A DNA stretch of 64,000 nt from the NCBI RefSeq assembly GCF_000316685.1, contig NC_019680.1, positions 3,481,407 to 3,545,406 on the forward strand, given 5' to 3'. Shown one piece after another: positions 1 to 8,237 of the stretch. The notes under the pieces are model-generated. The model had not been told where the DNA came from. It was given only the letters and a program-made list of their open reading frames with translations, and searched no databases. Position numbers and translations under genes: made by a program. This DNA comes from Synechococcus sp. PCC 6312 (GTDB lineage Bacteria > Cyanobacteriota > Cyanobacteriia > Thermosynechococcales > Thermosynechococcaceae). Numbering within the stretch: position 1 is the first letter of the stretch; every line of letters starts with the position of its first letter.

Positions 1-613
1 TATGACTGGGTTCCACTTCCCCTTCCAAATCCACTTGGCTGACATCGTAAAGGTAGCTATGAGTCTTGAGGGAGAACAGCAAGGTGAGGGCATAGACGAC
101 AATCAGAACCACAGCCGTGACGATGGATAGATGACCAATGGCAGCATCTGTCACCCCTTTAGATGTAAAAATAACCATCGCCGGGAGCAAAATTGCCGAA
201 ACCGCGACTGTCATTGAGGAGCCATTCACCCGCGCCACCACGGGGGCAAATTCCTGTTCCTTAAATCGCAAGCCGCCCAGAAACATGGATAGGCCCATCA
301 CTAAGAGCAAGTTGCTGACAATTGTGCCGGTAATACTGGCTTTGACAATATCCACCAGGCCCGAGCGCAAGGCCACCAAGGCAATAATTAACTCTGTCGC
401 ATTGCCAAACACCGCATTCAATAATCCACCAATGGTGGGCCCCGTTGCCAAAGCGACTTCTTCCGTAGCCGTACTCAGCCAAATCGCCAAGGGAATGATC
501 CCCAATGCGGAGGTAAAAAAGATTGTCAAGGTATCCCAGTGCAAATAGTCCGCCGCAATAGATATTGGAATAAAAATCAGAAAACCCACGGAAATCAACT
601 GTTTTAGCTTCAT
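1..613 (-). CDS. cax: Ca2+/H+ antiporter of the CAX family (C-terminal part outside window)
   Basis: Cation/proton exchanger of the inner membrane, expected to export calcium in exchange for protons. The frame is open from the ATG at 611-613 to the window edge, about 204 residues. It has a hydrophobic first segment, then ATEEVALATGPTIGGLLNAV followed by FGNATELIIALVALRSG. The GNATELI stretch is the CAX signature of the first alpha repeat. Further membrane segments (SITGTIVSNLLLVMGLSMFLGG, then two more) follow, and the fragment ends in an acidic loop (VDLEGEVEPSH), the usual place of the acidic linker between the two CAX halves. The second repeat lies outside the window. Family assignment is secure; the ion is inferred from the family. 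Confidence 0.88.
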   Translation of the reverse strand, partial: MKLKQLISVGFLIFIPISIAADYLHWDTLTIFFTSALGIIPLAIWLSTATEEVALATGPTIGGLLNAVFGNATELIIALVALRSGLVDIVKASITGTIVSNLLLVMGLSMFLGGLRFKEQEFAPVVARVNGSSMTVAVSAILLPAMVIFTSKGVTDAAIGHLSIVTAVVLIVVYALTLLFSLKTHSYLYDVSQVDLEGEVEPSH

Positions 614-764
614 AGGGGGCCGTGCCTTGGGGATTTATCCAAAATCGTTATGACTATGATATGGTGTAAATAAGAGATGTAACTGAATGTAACAATCCTA
701 CCTTTGTTCAGTGCCTCATCACAGTTCATGACGCTGTTTTCGTAATAATTTAGGAGCGTATTCC

Positions 765-1361
765 ATGGCAGAAGGTTGTTTACAAGTTGGGCAGTTAGCC
801 CCAGACTTTAATGCTACGGCTGTTTTTGATCAAGAGTTTAAGGATGTCAAACTCTCTGACTACCGGGGCAAATATGTGGTTCTGTTTTTCTACCCCTTAG
901 ATTTCACCTTTGTTTGCCCGACTGAAATTATTGCCTTTAGTGATCGTTACAGCGAGTTTTCGGGCATCAATACGGAAATTTTGGGTGTGTCCGTAGATAG
1001 CCAATTTTCTCACCTGGCCTGGACGCAAAGTGACCGGAAAGCGGGGGGTGTTGGTGAGTTGAACTATCCCTTAGTCTCTGACCTGAAAAAAGAAATCAGC
1101 ACGGCTTACAATGTCTTGACCGAAGAAGGAGTGGCCCTGCGTGGGTTATTTATCGTTGACAAAGAAGGGATTATCCAACACGCCACGATCAATAACTTGG
1201 GCTTTGGTCGGAGTGTAGATGAAACTTTGCGGGTGTTGCAGGCAATTCAATACGTTCAATCTCACCCGGATGAAGTGTGTCCCGCCGGTTGGCAGCCTGG
1301 GGAGAAAACCATGAACCCCGATCCCGTCAAGTCCAAAGTTTATTTTGAAGCAGTAGGTTAA
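765..1361 (+). CDS. 2-Cys peroxiredoxin (thioredoxin-dependent peroxidase)
   Basis: Cytosolic thiol peroxidase that reduces hydrogen peroxide and alkyl peroxides, recycled by thioredoxins. It is 198 residues, full length for a typical 2-Cys enzyme. The peroxidatic cysteine is Cys51 in FVCPTEI and the resolving cysteine is Cys172 in VCPAGW. The GGVG loop (about 94-97) and the C-terminal KVYF tail (YF motif) are the two features associated with over-oxidation-sensitive enzymes. A good ribosome site (TAGGAG) precedes the ATG, and a hairpin terminator follows the stop, so the gene looks monocistronic. It is close to the chloroplast and cyanobacterial 2-Cys Prx group rather than PrxQ or 1-Cys types. 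Confidence 0.96.
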   Translation: MAEGCLQVGQLAPDFNATAVFDQEFKDVKLSDYRGKYVVLFFYPLDFTFVCPTEIIAFSDRYSEFSGINTEILGVSVDSQFSHLAWTQSDRKAGGVGELNYPLVSDLKKEISTAYNVLTEEGVALRGLFIVDKEGIIQHATINNLGFGRSVDETLRVLQAIQYVQSHPDEVCPAGWQPGEKTMNPDPVKSKVYFEAVG

Positions 1362-1396
1362 TTCCCTTCTCTTTTAATCAACGAATGAGATTTAAG

Positions 1397-1427
1397 ACTG
1401 CTTGGTTGAGGCTAGGCAGTTTTTTTG
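1397..1427 (+). terminator. Rho-independent terminator of the peroxiredoxin gene
   Basis: A nine-pair stem (ACTGCTTGG pairing with CTAGGCAGT, two G-T pairs) with a six-base loop is followed directly by seven T residues, 35 bases after the peroxiredoxin stop codon. Confidence 0.82.
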
Positions 1428-1865
1428 TTTTCAATTTACAAGATTAGGACAGGCCAGACATAGCAATCCCATCTGGTTATAGAACCTCTTAATGCTGGAA
1501 ATTCTGTTATGTCAAGGTTCTACCGTTTGGAAGTCAAAAAGAATTGCTGTAGTAGTAACCGTTTAAACCGAATATGGAAAAATTTCTTTTAATCACAGTC
1601 TGTATAGCAAGATACATGGGTTCCTAGAAACTGATTTTTGACATATTGACAGCTATGGATGGATATGGCACGATCCATAAACAAATTCATATAAAGTCTG
1701 CAATTCTGAAACAACATCATCGAACTACTTAGATACACATAACTATAACTAGCTTGGATTAGAAATATCTTTAGCTTTCTTCGATATTTACCTAGTTAAT
1801 AGATTAACACTAACAGGATTCATCAAAGGGACTTGATTCATATTCTATGTTTAAGGATAATCCTG
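1428..1865. other. AT-rich intergenic stretch, no gene seen
   Basis: About 440 bases with stops in all frames, no CAGGCC half-sites and no recognisable RNA fold. Its 3' end must carry the promoter of the following small gene; a ribosome site AAGGA sits at 1853-1857. Confidence 0.5.
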
Positions 1866-2282
1866 ATGAGTATCTCTAAGGACTACAAGGAAGATCAGTC
1901 TGTGACTCCGCCGGAGGGTCAGAAGTTAGCAGTTCCTCGTCAGCTAATTCAGATTGTCGGGGCAAAAATCAATCGTTTTTTCCGGATAATTATTTTTTTT
2001 CTAAAACCAATTATTGGTTATCGAGATTTTCCTATAGAGTCTCACCTGCCTTCTGTAGGAGCTTCCGTTAATTCGGCAGTGCCGCGTTTTCGGGTGGAGA
2101 AGGTTGTGCAACGGCTGATAGAGGCTCATGGCCCGACAACCATCAAGGTTCGAGAAAGGCCAGTTTCTTGCAAGCATAGTCACTTTATCTGTTATGACGC
2201 AACTGGGAATTACATTGGCCGAGTTGGCGGCCGGCCGGGCAGACGGTATTGGGAGGATTCAAGTGGCTGGAAACACTACTAA
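1866..2282 (+). CDS. Hypothetical protein, 138 residues
   Basis: Not recognised. The frame is open from a TTG at 1833, but the ATG at 1866 is preferred because AAGGA lies about 8 bases upstream. The N-terminus is polar, followed by one hydrophobic basic stretch (RFFRIIIFFLKPIIGY, about 38-53) that could be a membrane anchor. The C-terminal third (FRVEKVVQRLIEAHGPTTIKV, then RPVSCKHSHFICYDATGNYIGRVGG) looks like a compact small domain with two cysteines and ends in a glycine/arginine-rich tail. It stands alone between AT-rich DNA and a convergent pair. Coding is likely because the frame holds a family-like, low-complexity-free sequence; function is unknown. Confidence 0.6.
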   Translation: MSISKDYKEDQSVTPPEGQKLAVPRQLIQIVGAKINRFFRIIIFFLKPIIGYRDFPIESHLPSVGASVNSAVPRFRVEKVVQRLIEAHGPTTIKVRERPVSCKHSHFICYDATGNYIGRVGGRPGRRYWEDSSGWKHY

Positions 2283-2286
2283 CTCT

Positions 2287-2706
2287 CTAATCTGTTTCGG
2301 GTATGAGGTGAGGTCTAGCCACTTTCCAGTAGCGAGAGAACCGTTTTAGATCCGTGTTGGCAGGAATTTCCACAAACTCTGGGGATGGAATAATTTTGAC
2401 GGGGACGGTTAAACTTTGACAAATTTGGGTAAATCGGGGGCTGGGGCTAGGGCTGGTGAGAACTTGGCTTGCTTGATGTTGGGCAATAAACTGAGTTAGT
2501 TCTTGAGTGACATGACCACGGCGAATTTCTACGGGAAGTTCCAAGAGGCATTCATAGATAAAAACGAGGCGTTTGAAACTAATCCCCCAGGCCTGGAGGA
2601 GGTCATCATCCCAAACCCAAACTGCGGGTCGATCCGGATACTGTGACCAGGTGGGCTGAGTTGGGCTGAGATTATCGCCATGTATCCAAATGACAGATTG
2701 ATCCAC
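2287..2706 (-). CDS. Stand-alone photolyase/cryptochrome N-terminal-like domain protein
   Basis: A 139-residue protein starting at a GTG. It begins with a beta strand (SVIWIHGDNLSP), then PAVWVWDDDLL, FKRLVFIYECLLELPVEIRRGHV, a TQELTQFIAQHQASQVLTS segment and a second Rossmann-like half ending in LKRFSRYWKVARP. This order resembles the alpha/beta antenna-binding domain of DNA photolyases and cryptochromes. The FAD-binding helical domain is absent, so photorepair activity is not expected. It lies 34 bases downstream of the Mo-nitro_C gene on the same strand and is probably co-transcribed. The domain assignment is from sequence feel only and could be wrong; a generic HUP-type fold protein is the alternative. 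Confidence 0.55.
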   Translation of the reverse strand: MDQSVIWIHGDNLSPTQPTWSQYPDRPAVWVWDDDLLQAWGISFKRLVFIYECLLELPVEIRRGHVTQELTQFIAQHQASQVLTSPSPSPRFTQICQSLTVPVKIIPSPEFVEIPANTDLKRFSRYWKVARPHLIPETD

Positions 2707-2740
2707 AAGGGCAGATTAAGTGAAGTGTCCAAATCAAACT

Positions 2741-3037
2741 TTAGCAGTATTGACTGATATCCTCGCCACATTCATCCGCCAAGAAACATAAGGCTCGGAA
2801 GCGCAAGACCATCAATTGCTCATAGAAGGGGTTGAGATGGCACAGGGCCGGAATGTGAAACTGCCAGGGGCCAATTTTGACATCCCGTTCAAAGGGGCAT
2901 TGGGCGGGAATCCACCGACATAACCAATGGGCCCGACGGGTATGACGCACTTCAATGGACTCTAACCAGGCCTGGAAACGCTGAAACAGCACTTTGAGAA
3001 ATTTTGGAGACTTTGGAGGCGATTGACGTGGAGACAT
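2741..3037 (-). CDS. Mo-dependent nitrogenase C-terminal-domain family protein (Mo-nitro_C)
   Basis: A 98-residue protein of the cyanobacterial family named after a nitrogenase-associated C-terminal domain (Pfam Mo-nitro_C). Visible family features are an arginine-rich helix, CRWIPAQCPFERDVKIGPW, FHIPALCHLNPFYEQLM and the terminal LRFRALCFLADECGEDISQYC, with six regularly placed cysteines. The frame extends to 3067, but the ATG at 3035-3037 has a textbook AAGGAG five bases upstream, so that start is used. No nif genes lie nearby, as is usual for this family in non-diazotrophs, so the name does not imply nitrogen fixation. The cysteines suggest metal or redox chemistry, but no function is established from the sequence. 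Confidence 0.85.
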   Translation of the reverse strand: MSPRQSPPKSPKFLKVLFQRFQAWLESIEVRHTRRAHWLCRWIPAQCPFERDVKIGPWQFHIPALCHLNPFYEQLMVLRFRALCFLADECGEDISQYC

Positions 3038-3067
3038 TGGCTCTCCTTGAAAGACATGACTAAACAT

Positions 3068-3494
3068 ACGAACGATTACTCCCGCGCAATACAGCTTGAA
3101 AGCAAAGAAAGGTGAAAATGGAAAAAAACTTTAAGTTAACCGTCAAATACACATTAAAAGAGAGGGCATGAATGACAAAATAGCAAGAAAATGTTAATTG
3201 AACATGAATAATTAAAGAGGTTCTGGCAATCGCTAGGCAGAGTTTATGACTTGAGTAAAACTAGGTAAATCAAGGAATTTTAACTCCAATGAGTCGCTCT
3301 ATCTCTGTCTTAACGCAACCGTTAGTCTAGCACATCAGTAGATATGCGGAAGTTAATATATTTTCGGAATAAAACAGATTTATGAGACTGTTGAAGCAGA
3401 TTCTCAGGTTAGTTAGGCATCTATAGGGAGAATGTCAAGCGTTTAGTATCATAGGCTACTAATAATGCCTAAATCCTTGATAAACCATGGGAAA
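3068..3494. other. AT-rich intergenic stretch, no gene seen
   Basis: About 430 bases, low GC, stops in all frames. It should hold the promoter for the minus-strand Mo-nitro_C gene and the 3' end of the anti-sigma-type gene. No hairpin followed by a T-run and no RNA gene was recognised. Confidence 0.5.
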
Positions 3495-3959
3495 TCAGTC
3501 TAGAAGCTTGCGTAAAATCAAACAGTTTTGAGAGCCGATGCGCTGATACTCTAATTCACTCGCAATGTTTTGTAATAATTTTAAGCCGCGCCCACCATCC
3601 TGGTCTGGGGAAATTTGCTCCGGCAGCGTGGCCAGTTTTTCTTCGAGATTAAATGTGGGCCCGTGATCCCAGACTTTCAGTTCTACGGCAGTGGCGGTTC
3701 CTTGGAGTTCAATCAAGACAGGCGGCGGCTCTGGGTTATGGTGATGGGCATGGCGCACCGCATTGGTAAAGGCTTCAGCGAGGGCTAATTCCAGTTGGAG
3801 CCAAATCGTTTTCTGTACCCATTCCGGGCGGGCCTGGGCAAACCAGCCTAAGACTTGATCCAGTTGTGCTAAGTCACTGGGTACTTCAAGGGATTGTTCG
3901 ATGGGCACGGGCATCCTACTCAGCCGAAGAAATACCTTTATTTTGCCATTCTCCTTCAA
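3495..3959 (-). CDS. Anti-sigma regulatory factor / serine kinase, RsbW-like HATPase
   Basis: A 154-residue single-domain GHKL ATPase of the RsbW/SpoIIAB type, which bind and phosphorylate anti-sigma antagonists or sequester sigma factors. The N-box is LQLELALAEAFTNAVRHAH (about residues 53-71), the G1 box is VWDHGPTF and the G2 region is DGGRGLKLLQNIASEL. The start is uncertain: the open frame begins at a TTG (3957-3959) with an AAGGAG inside its second and third codons, so an internal start such as the ATG at 3912-3914 is possible. No partner STAS or PP2C phosphatase gene is adjacent. It lies just downstream of clpR on the same strand. Confidence 0.82.
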   Translation of the reverse strand: MKENGKIKVFLRLSRMPVPIEQSLEVPSDLAQLDQVLGWFAQARPEWVQKTIWLQLELALAEAFTNAVRHAHHHNPEPPPVLIELQGTATAVELKVWDHGPTFNLEEKLATLPEQISPDQDGGRGLKLLQNIASELEYQRIGSQNCLILRKLLD

Positions 3960-4050
3960 TCCTCACTAGAGGCACAGCCCCAAGTTGCCATCAGTGCAGC
4001 TACAGATAGAATTTTCGGAATAAAAATGAAGCCTAGAAGTTACCTGATCC

Positions 4051-4719
4051 CTAGCGAACACCCGCCGGAATTGGGATGGGTAGGGCCGTTTCATTGGCTA
4101 ACACCTTATCAATTAGGCCATACTCTTTTGCTTCATCAGGGGTCATATAGAGCAGTCGATCCATGTCCTTCGTGATCCGCTCTGGGGTTTGGCCGGTGTT
4201 ACGGGAGAGAATTTCCACCATGGTTTGCTTGTTGGCGAGAACTTCCCTGGCCCGGATTTGAATGTCGGTGGCCTGGCCGCGGGCATAGCTTTTGGTTTGA
4301 TGCATGACAATGGTGGCGTGAGCTAAACTGGCTCGATAGCCTTTAGTGCCAGCAGAAAGTAGAAGGGCTGCCATTCCCATGGCCTGGCCAAGGCAAATTG
4401 TATGGACTGGGGGCTTAATGTAGTTAATGGTGTCACAAATCGCAAAGGCTTCGGTTTCAAAACCAACGGGTTCACCATCGTAGCGAGAGGTTCCGGTGGA
4501 GTTGATATAGATGCGGATTGGTTTTTCGGGATCGTCGTACTGGAGGAATAGGAGTTGGGCCACCAAAAGCTCAGTTACGGCCGGGACTAGAGGCATTCCC
4601 AAATAGACGATCCGTTCTTTAAGCAGTAAAGAGGGCAGATCAGGAGGGGGAGTGCGATAGTAAGCATCACCGTAGTAGGGAGATTGAGCAGATTCAATCG
4701 GCAACCGCATGGCAGACAC
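4051..4719 (-). CDS. clpR: ClpR, non-catalytic ClpP-like subunit of the Clp protease core
   Basis: Structural subunit of the mixed ClpP3/ClpR protease ring of cyanobacteria and plastids. The 222 residues follow the ClpP fold throughout: LLLKERIVYLG, a handle region, IRIYINSTGTS, and the Gly-rich loop. The catalytic serine position reads GQAMGMA, with Gly115 where ClpP has Ser, so this subunit cannot hydrolyse peptides. The histidine (HATIVMHQT, His140) and an aspartate in MDRLLYMTPDEAKEYGL remain. The start is a GTG; an ATG three codons in is an alternative. In cyanobacteria clpR is typically next to clpP3, but here no clpP is adjacent, so its partner must be elsewhere. Confidence 0.87.
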   Translation of the reverse strand: MSAMRLPIESAQSPYYGDAYYRTPPPDLPSLLLKERIVYLGMPLVPAVTELLVAQLLFLQYDDPEKPIRIYINSTGTSRYDGEPVGFETEAFAICDTINYIKPPVHTICLGQAMGMAALLLSAGTKGYRASLAHATIVMHQTKSYARGQATDIQIRAREVLANKQTMVEILSRNTGQTPERITKDMDRLLYMTPDEAKEYGLIDKVLANETALPIPIPAGVR

Positions 4720-4891
4720 AGCAACAAATGGTTATCTTTTCTTTAGTCTAGTCCCTTTGGTATTAAAAGGGGGATGGGGGATCAGGAATACCATGGCTCG
4801 GTTTTTTCCAAGAGACAAGAGCCAACAAAGACCTGGGAATTGCTAACGTGATCCTAGAGAATCAGCAGTATAAGAGCCAAAGGAATCCTCT

Positions 4892-5791
4892 ATGTTTCTG
4901 GTCACAGGTGCAAGTGGGCCGTTAGGGCGGCGGGTTGTCCAGCGATTATGCGCCCAAAATATTCCGGTGCGGGCTTTTGTCCGGCTGAGTTCCGATTATG
5001 ACCAACTCCGGCAATGGGGGGCGGATATTTACATTGGTGATGTGCAAAATCAACGGGATTTGGTCAAGGCGGCCCAAGGGGTGCGGTATATCATCGCCTG
5101 TCATGCCAGCAAGATTAGTAGCGGTCAACATTTAGCGGTAGATTATCGCAGTAGCATTGAGTTGATTGACATTGCCAAAGCCATTGGCCTGGAACATTTC
5201 ACCTATATTTCCGCCCTCGCCGTGACGGCCGACCGCCAAGATTCTCCCCTGCTGAAGGCTAAATGGGAAGTTGAAAATCATCTCCAGGCCAGCGGCTTGA
5301 ATTACACCATCTTGCGACCGGCCACCCTCATGTCTAGCTTGATTCCCTTGGCGGTGCGCTTTCAACAAACGGGTGTGTATTTACTCTTAGGCAACCCAGA
5401 GCATCGCATTGGTTTAGTCAGTACGGATGATTTAGCTAAAATTGCCCTCGCCGCCCCCCAAACCCCCGCAGCCTATAAACAAACCTTTGCCGTTGCCAGT
5501 TCCCAAGTACTTTATCGTCAAGATGTCCCTCAGATATTTGGGCGATTTTTTAATAAGCAGCCGATCACGATTAATGTGCCCCAAGGGGCTGTAGATGGGG
5601 CCTGGACCATGTTGGGACTGTTCAATGCCGATATTAAAAACGAGCTAGGTACACTCCGCACCCTCTTAGGCCATGAATGCTATGGTCAGCCCCAAGAGAT
5701 TGAACGGATGGAGCAAACTTTTGGCCTGGGGAGTGAAAACTTAGAAACCTTTTTAAGCCGCTACTTTAACCAAATTGAGGCCTATGATTAA
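4892..5791 (+). CDS. NAD(P)-binding atypical SDR, NmrA/Ycf39-like
   Basis: A 299-residue protein with an N-terminal Rossmann fold. The dinucleotide loop is TGASGPLGRRVV (about residues 5-16), followed by an arginine binding position (AFVRLSSD) and a GDVQNQRDLVKA strand-helix. The central part (VDYRSSIELIDIAKAIGLEHFTYIS, then KWEVENHLQASGLNYTILRPATLM) is typical of atypical SDRs that scaffold or modify large complexes. The classic YxxxK catalytic pair is not evident, as in NmrA/Ycf39 relatives. The stop codon abuts the stop of the convergent gene with no spacer. Substrate unknown; the fold call is firm. Confidence 0.82.
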   Translation: MFLVTGASGPLGRRVVQRLCAQNIPVRAFVRLSSDYDQLRQWGADIYIGDVQNQRDLVKAAQGVRYIIACHASKISSGQHLAVDYRSSIELIDIAKAIGLEHFTYISALAVTADRQDSPLLKAKWEVENHLQASGLNYTILRPATLMSSLIPLAVRFQQTGVYLLLGNPEHRIGLVSTDDLAKIALAAPQTPAAYKQTFAVASSQVLYRQDVPQIFGRFFNKQPITINVPQGAVDGAWTMLGLFNADIKNELGTLRTLLGHECYGQPQEIERMEQTFGLGSENLETFLSRYFNQIEAYD

Positions 5792-6466
5792 TCATGGTTT
5801 GAAGCTGTTTAATCCCGGAACAGTCAGGGCTACATTGGCGTTGGTGAGCATTTGAGGAAATTGGGGTAAAACCCGCTGACATTGATGGATAAAAGTATCC
5901 AACCAGGCCTGGAGTTGGGTCAATTGTTCCGGCGTTAGAAAATAATCATCAGCCCCTCGGTATTGAATTTCGGCATGGCTCGCTAGTTCATAATCCACAA
6001 ACCAACTGCTGTGGGGACGACTCGATTGCCAGTAGTTGCGGGTAATTAGATCTCCGAGGTACTTTTTAGCCACCCGACTGACTTGATTGAGACTGGCAAC
6101 GGCCTGGGACAGCGTCACATTTGCGGCTGTGTATTGATCAATCAGGGCAACGACCGTTGGAGGACTTGGCAGAGGATTTGTGACCGGATCAACCAGGCCC
6201 AACAGACTCCATAACTTACGTTCCAACTGCTCCACATGGCCCCGATAGCCTGGCCCCAATTGACTGAATGATTGATGTAGCCGCACCAATAGGTCTAATT
6301 CTGCCGCCTTATTTTCTGAGAGGGCTGCAAAATCCACCAACTCTTCCACAAACTGGGAGTTCTGGGAGTCTGTTCCGCTCAATGGTTCCGCAATTAACCC
6401 CAAGGCCACAGCTTGATCTTGGATCAGTCGGCGAACATAGTAGCGGGTCATCGGTGTTATGGGCAT
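5792..6466 (-). CDS. Hypothetical protein, 224 residues
   Basis: Not recognised. It is a predominantly helical soluble protein without signal peptide or membrane segment. The N-terminus reads TRYYVRRLIQDQAVALGLIAEP, the middle is leucine-rich (ELDLLVRLHQSFSQLGPGYRG), and the C-terminal half contains YRGADDYFLTPEQLTQLQAWLD. Its stop codon touches the stop of the convergent SDR gene, so the two mRNAs must overlap at their 3' ends. It is the last gene of the long minus-strand run that begins at prfB, 181 bases after the HAS-barrel-like gene. Confidence 0.72.
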   Translation of the reverse strand: MPITPMTRYYVRRLIQDQAVALGLIAEPLSGTDSQNSQFVEELVDFAALSENKAAELDLLVRLHQSFSQLGPGYRGHVEQLERKLWSLLGLVDPVTNPLPSPPTVVALIDQYTAANVTLSQAVASLNQVSRVAKKYLGDLITRNYWQSSRPHSSWFVDYELASHAEIQYRGADDYFLTPEQLTQLQAWLDTFIHQCQRVLPQFPQMLTNANVALTVPGLNSFKP

Positions 6467-6647
6467 AGTGACTCCAGGCCTGGGAGTGAGAACAGCAAAA
6501 AGAGAAGCTTCCGCAGAAACTTAATTTAGGTTGACAAATTGTCTAGGGTCATCATAACAAGCCTCAATGGGGATCATTGAATTCCTGAGAAAAACACAGC
6601 CATTTCCGTAAAATTACTTAATTTTTAAATCAGAGGGTTATTGTTCC

Positions 6648-7256
6648 TTAGCGCAGACTACTCAGGGTATGCCGCCAGGCCAGATCTTGCCCCAAAATCC
6701 CCAAGGCCCGGCGCTCAGTGTCATTAAATATTGGCATTAAGGTTTGGACAATTTGCCGGACAATTTCGGTTGCCAATGGCCCCCCGGCCCGGAGCAGATG
6801 GGCATAGTAGCTGAACTGAGCATTTCCCGCCGGATTTTGGTGAAAAGCAGCCAACTCGGTCGGGGTCAAACTAGACACTGGGGTATTGATGGGGACAACC
6901 GTTGGCGGGACACCCTGCTGCCCAAATTGAACCTCTACCCCTGAAGCATCACGGCTGACAAGACTCCCAATTAGTACGGCTGACAGTAAAACGCGGGTTT
7001 CCTGGAGTAAATCTGGAGTAAAAACTGGGTCTGGGTCTGGGTTGAGCCTGGGGCCAGCTTGATTAAACTGGGGGTTAAATAATTGGGTGTTGTAAATAAC
7101 CCCGACGGCCCAATGGCGCAATTCATCTTCAAATTTGACAAAACTACCCAGGCCATAGTCTTCCGGTTGGGGTGGTAATGCCACATCTAGGGCATCATCC
7201 AACTGCACTACATAATCCCAGTGGGAATTGGATTTAACGACTTTACCTAAGCGCAT
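6648..7256 (-). CDS. HAS-barrel-like domain protein, 202 residues
   Basis: The first 100 residues resemble the HAS-barrel domain found at the start of HerA-type ATPases: RLGKVVKSNSHWDYVVQLDD, then YGLGSFVKFEDELRHWAVGVIYNTQL. The C-terminal part is helical (QFSYYAHLLRAGGPLATEIVRQIVQTL) with no ATPase motif. It is a cytosolic conserved cyanobacterial-type protein of unknown role. It starts 14 bases after the DUF4079 stop codon, so the two are likely co-translated. The barrel call is tentative; the gene itself is well supported. Confidence 0.7.
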   Translation of the reverse strand: MRLGKVVKSNSHWDYVVQLDDALDVALPPQPEDYGLGSFVKFEDELRHWAVGVIYNTQLFNPQFNQAGPRLNPDPDPVFTPDLLQETRVLLSAVLIGSLVSRDASGVEVQFGQQGVPPTVVPINTPVSSLTPTELAAFHQNPAGNAQFSYYAHLLRAGGPLATEIVRQIVQTLMPIFNDTERRALGILGQDLAWRHTLSSLR

Positions 7257-7270
7257 GACCAGACAGTTGG

Positions 7271-7774
7271 CTAAAAGGATAACCCCAGTTTAAGCCCCAA
7301 AACCCCATGCACAAACAGTAAGCCCAAGGCCGCACTACCAATATAGGCATGAGATGTCCGTAACCAGGCCTGGCCACCGCCAAATTTAGTTAAGGAAATC
7401 ACGCCATTTAAGCCCAAAATCCCAATCGCCGCTGAACCTGTCCAAAAGTGGGGACTTTCAAGAATTGGATGCTGGGCCATAACCAAAGATAAGAGACCCC
7501 CGCTGTAGCCCATGACAATAAACAAAAACATGAACGGGGCCAGTTTTTTATGGTCAGCCCGACTTTTCTGGGCCTGGTTCGGATCTGGGGATAACCGCCC
7601 TTGCCAGCCACTTAGGCCAACGTAACTCCCCATAAAGACGACTACAATGCCCATCATTAAGGGGTGGCCCCAATGAGTGATAAATTCCGGTAAATTCAAA
7701 CTGCGAAAATAGGCGGCAAGGGGTTCTAGATAGGGGGTTAAGGCTTCTTGGAGAGTCGTCAATTCAAAGCGCAT
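7271..7774 (-). CDS. DUF4079 family membrane protein
   Basis: Four hydrophobic segments: HPLMMGIVVVFMGSYVGLSGW, FMFLFIVMGYSGGLLSLVMA, a GSAAIGILGLNGVISL segment and IGSAALGLLFVHGVLGL. Paired histidines (THWGHP, RADHKK, TSHAYIG, FVHGV) recall cytochrome b561-like quinol/heme membrane proteins, which is the usual fold expectation for DUF4079 in cyanobacteria and plants. The frame extends upstream to 7861, but the ATG at 7772-7774 has an AAGGAC ribosome site 8 bases before it and gives the normal family length (167 residues). The function is unknown; haem binding is inference from the histidines. Confidence 0.85.
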   Translation of the reverse strand: MRFELTTLQEALTPYLEPLAAYFRSLNLPEFITHWGHPLMMGIVVVFMGSYVGLSGWQGRLSPDPNQAQKSRADHKKLAPFMFLFIVMGYSGGLLSLVMAQHPILESPHFWTGSAAIGILGLNGVISLTKFGGGQAWLRTSHAYIGSAALGLLFVHGVLGLKLGLSF

Positions 7775-7833
7775 CGTGTTCGTCCTTGGGTGATGAATCG
7801 GTGGATGGGGTCTCAAAAAAACGGGGCCTGGGC

Positions 7834-8118
7834 CTAAGCCTCCACTTTGACCCCACGCCAAAACGCAACATAGCCTTTGATGTTGGCCGCAGCAGACTTG
7901 GGATCGGGATAATACCAGGCCGCGTCTTTATTCACTTGACCATTCACAACCAGGTTGTAATAACTGGCAACCCCCTTCCAAGGACAGGTGGTATGGGTTG
8001 GGCTATCGGTAAAAAAATCGGACTTGAGCGCATCAGGGGGAAAATATTGATTTCCTTCTACAACTTCACATTGATCGCTTTCGGCAATCACGGTTCCATT
8101 CCAAACAGCACGGGGCAT
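7834..8118 (-). CDS. DUF427 domain protein
   Basis: A 94-residue single-domain protein of the DUF427 family. Diagnostic parts are the opening RAVWNGTVIAESDQCEVVEGNQYFPP, the HTTCPWKGVASYYNLVVNG core and the ending AWYYPDPKSAAANIKGYVAFWRGVKVE. The length is normal for the family. The invariant TxCPWKG motif is intact. No activity is firmly established for the family. It lies in the minus-strand run, 59 bases before the DUF4079 start. Confidence 0.93.
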   Translation of the reverse strand: MPRAVWNGTVIAESDQCEVVEGNQYFPPDALKSDFFTDSPTHTTCPWKGVASYYNLVVNGQVNKDAAWYYPDPKSAAANIKGYVAFWRGVKVEA

Positions 8119-8237
8119 AGATTTAGGCGTTAACGCAACGTTACTGATCTTAAATCTTTTTTACATTTTCCGGGTATTGAACCTCCAGCGACTCATTTAG
8201 GTTGTTCACGGCCGGCACATCCCTAGGGAGAGACTTT

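Noticed and set aside
138-548. Plus-strand open frame of 136 codons at the left edge
   Set aside because: It is antisense to the CAX antiporter gene, whose reading frame carries the family signature.
2741-3037. Evidence for nitrogen fixation from the Mo-nitro_C gene
   Set aside because: The family is common in cyanobacteria without nif genes, and none lies nearby.
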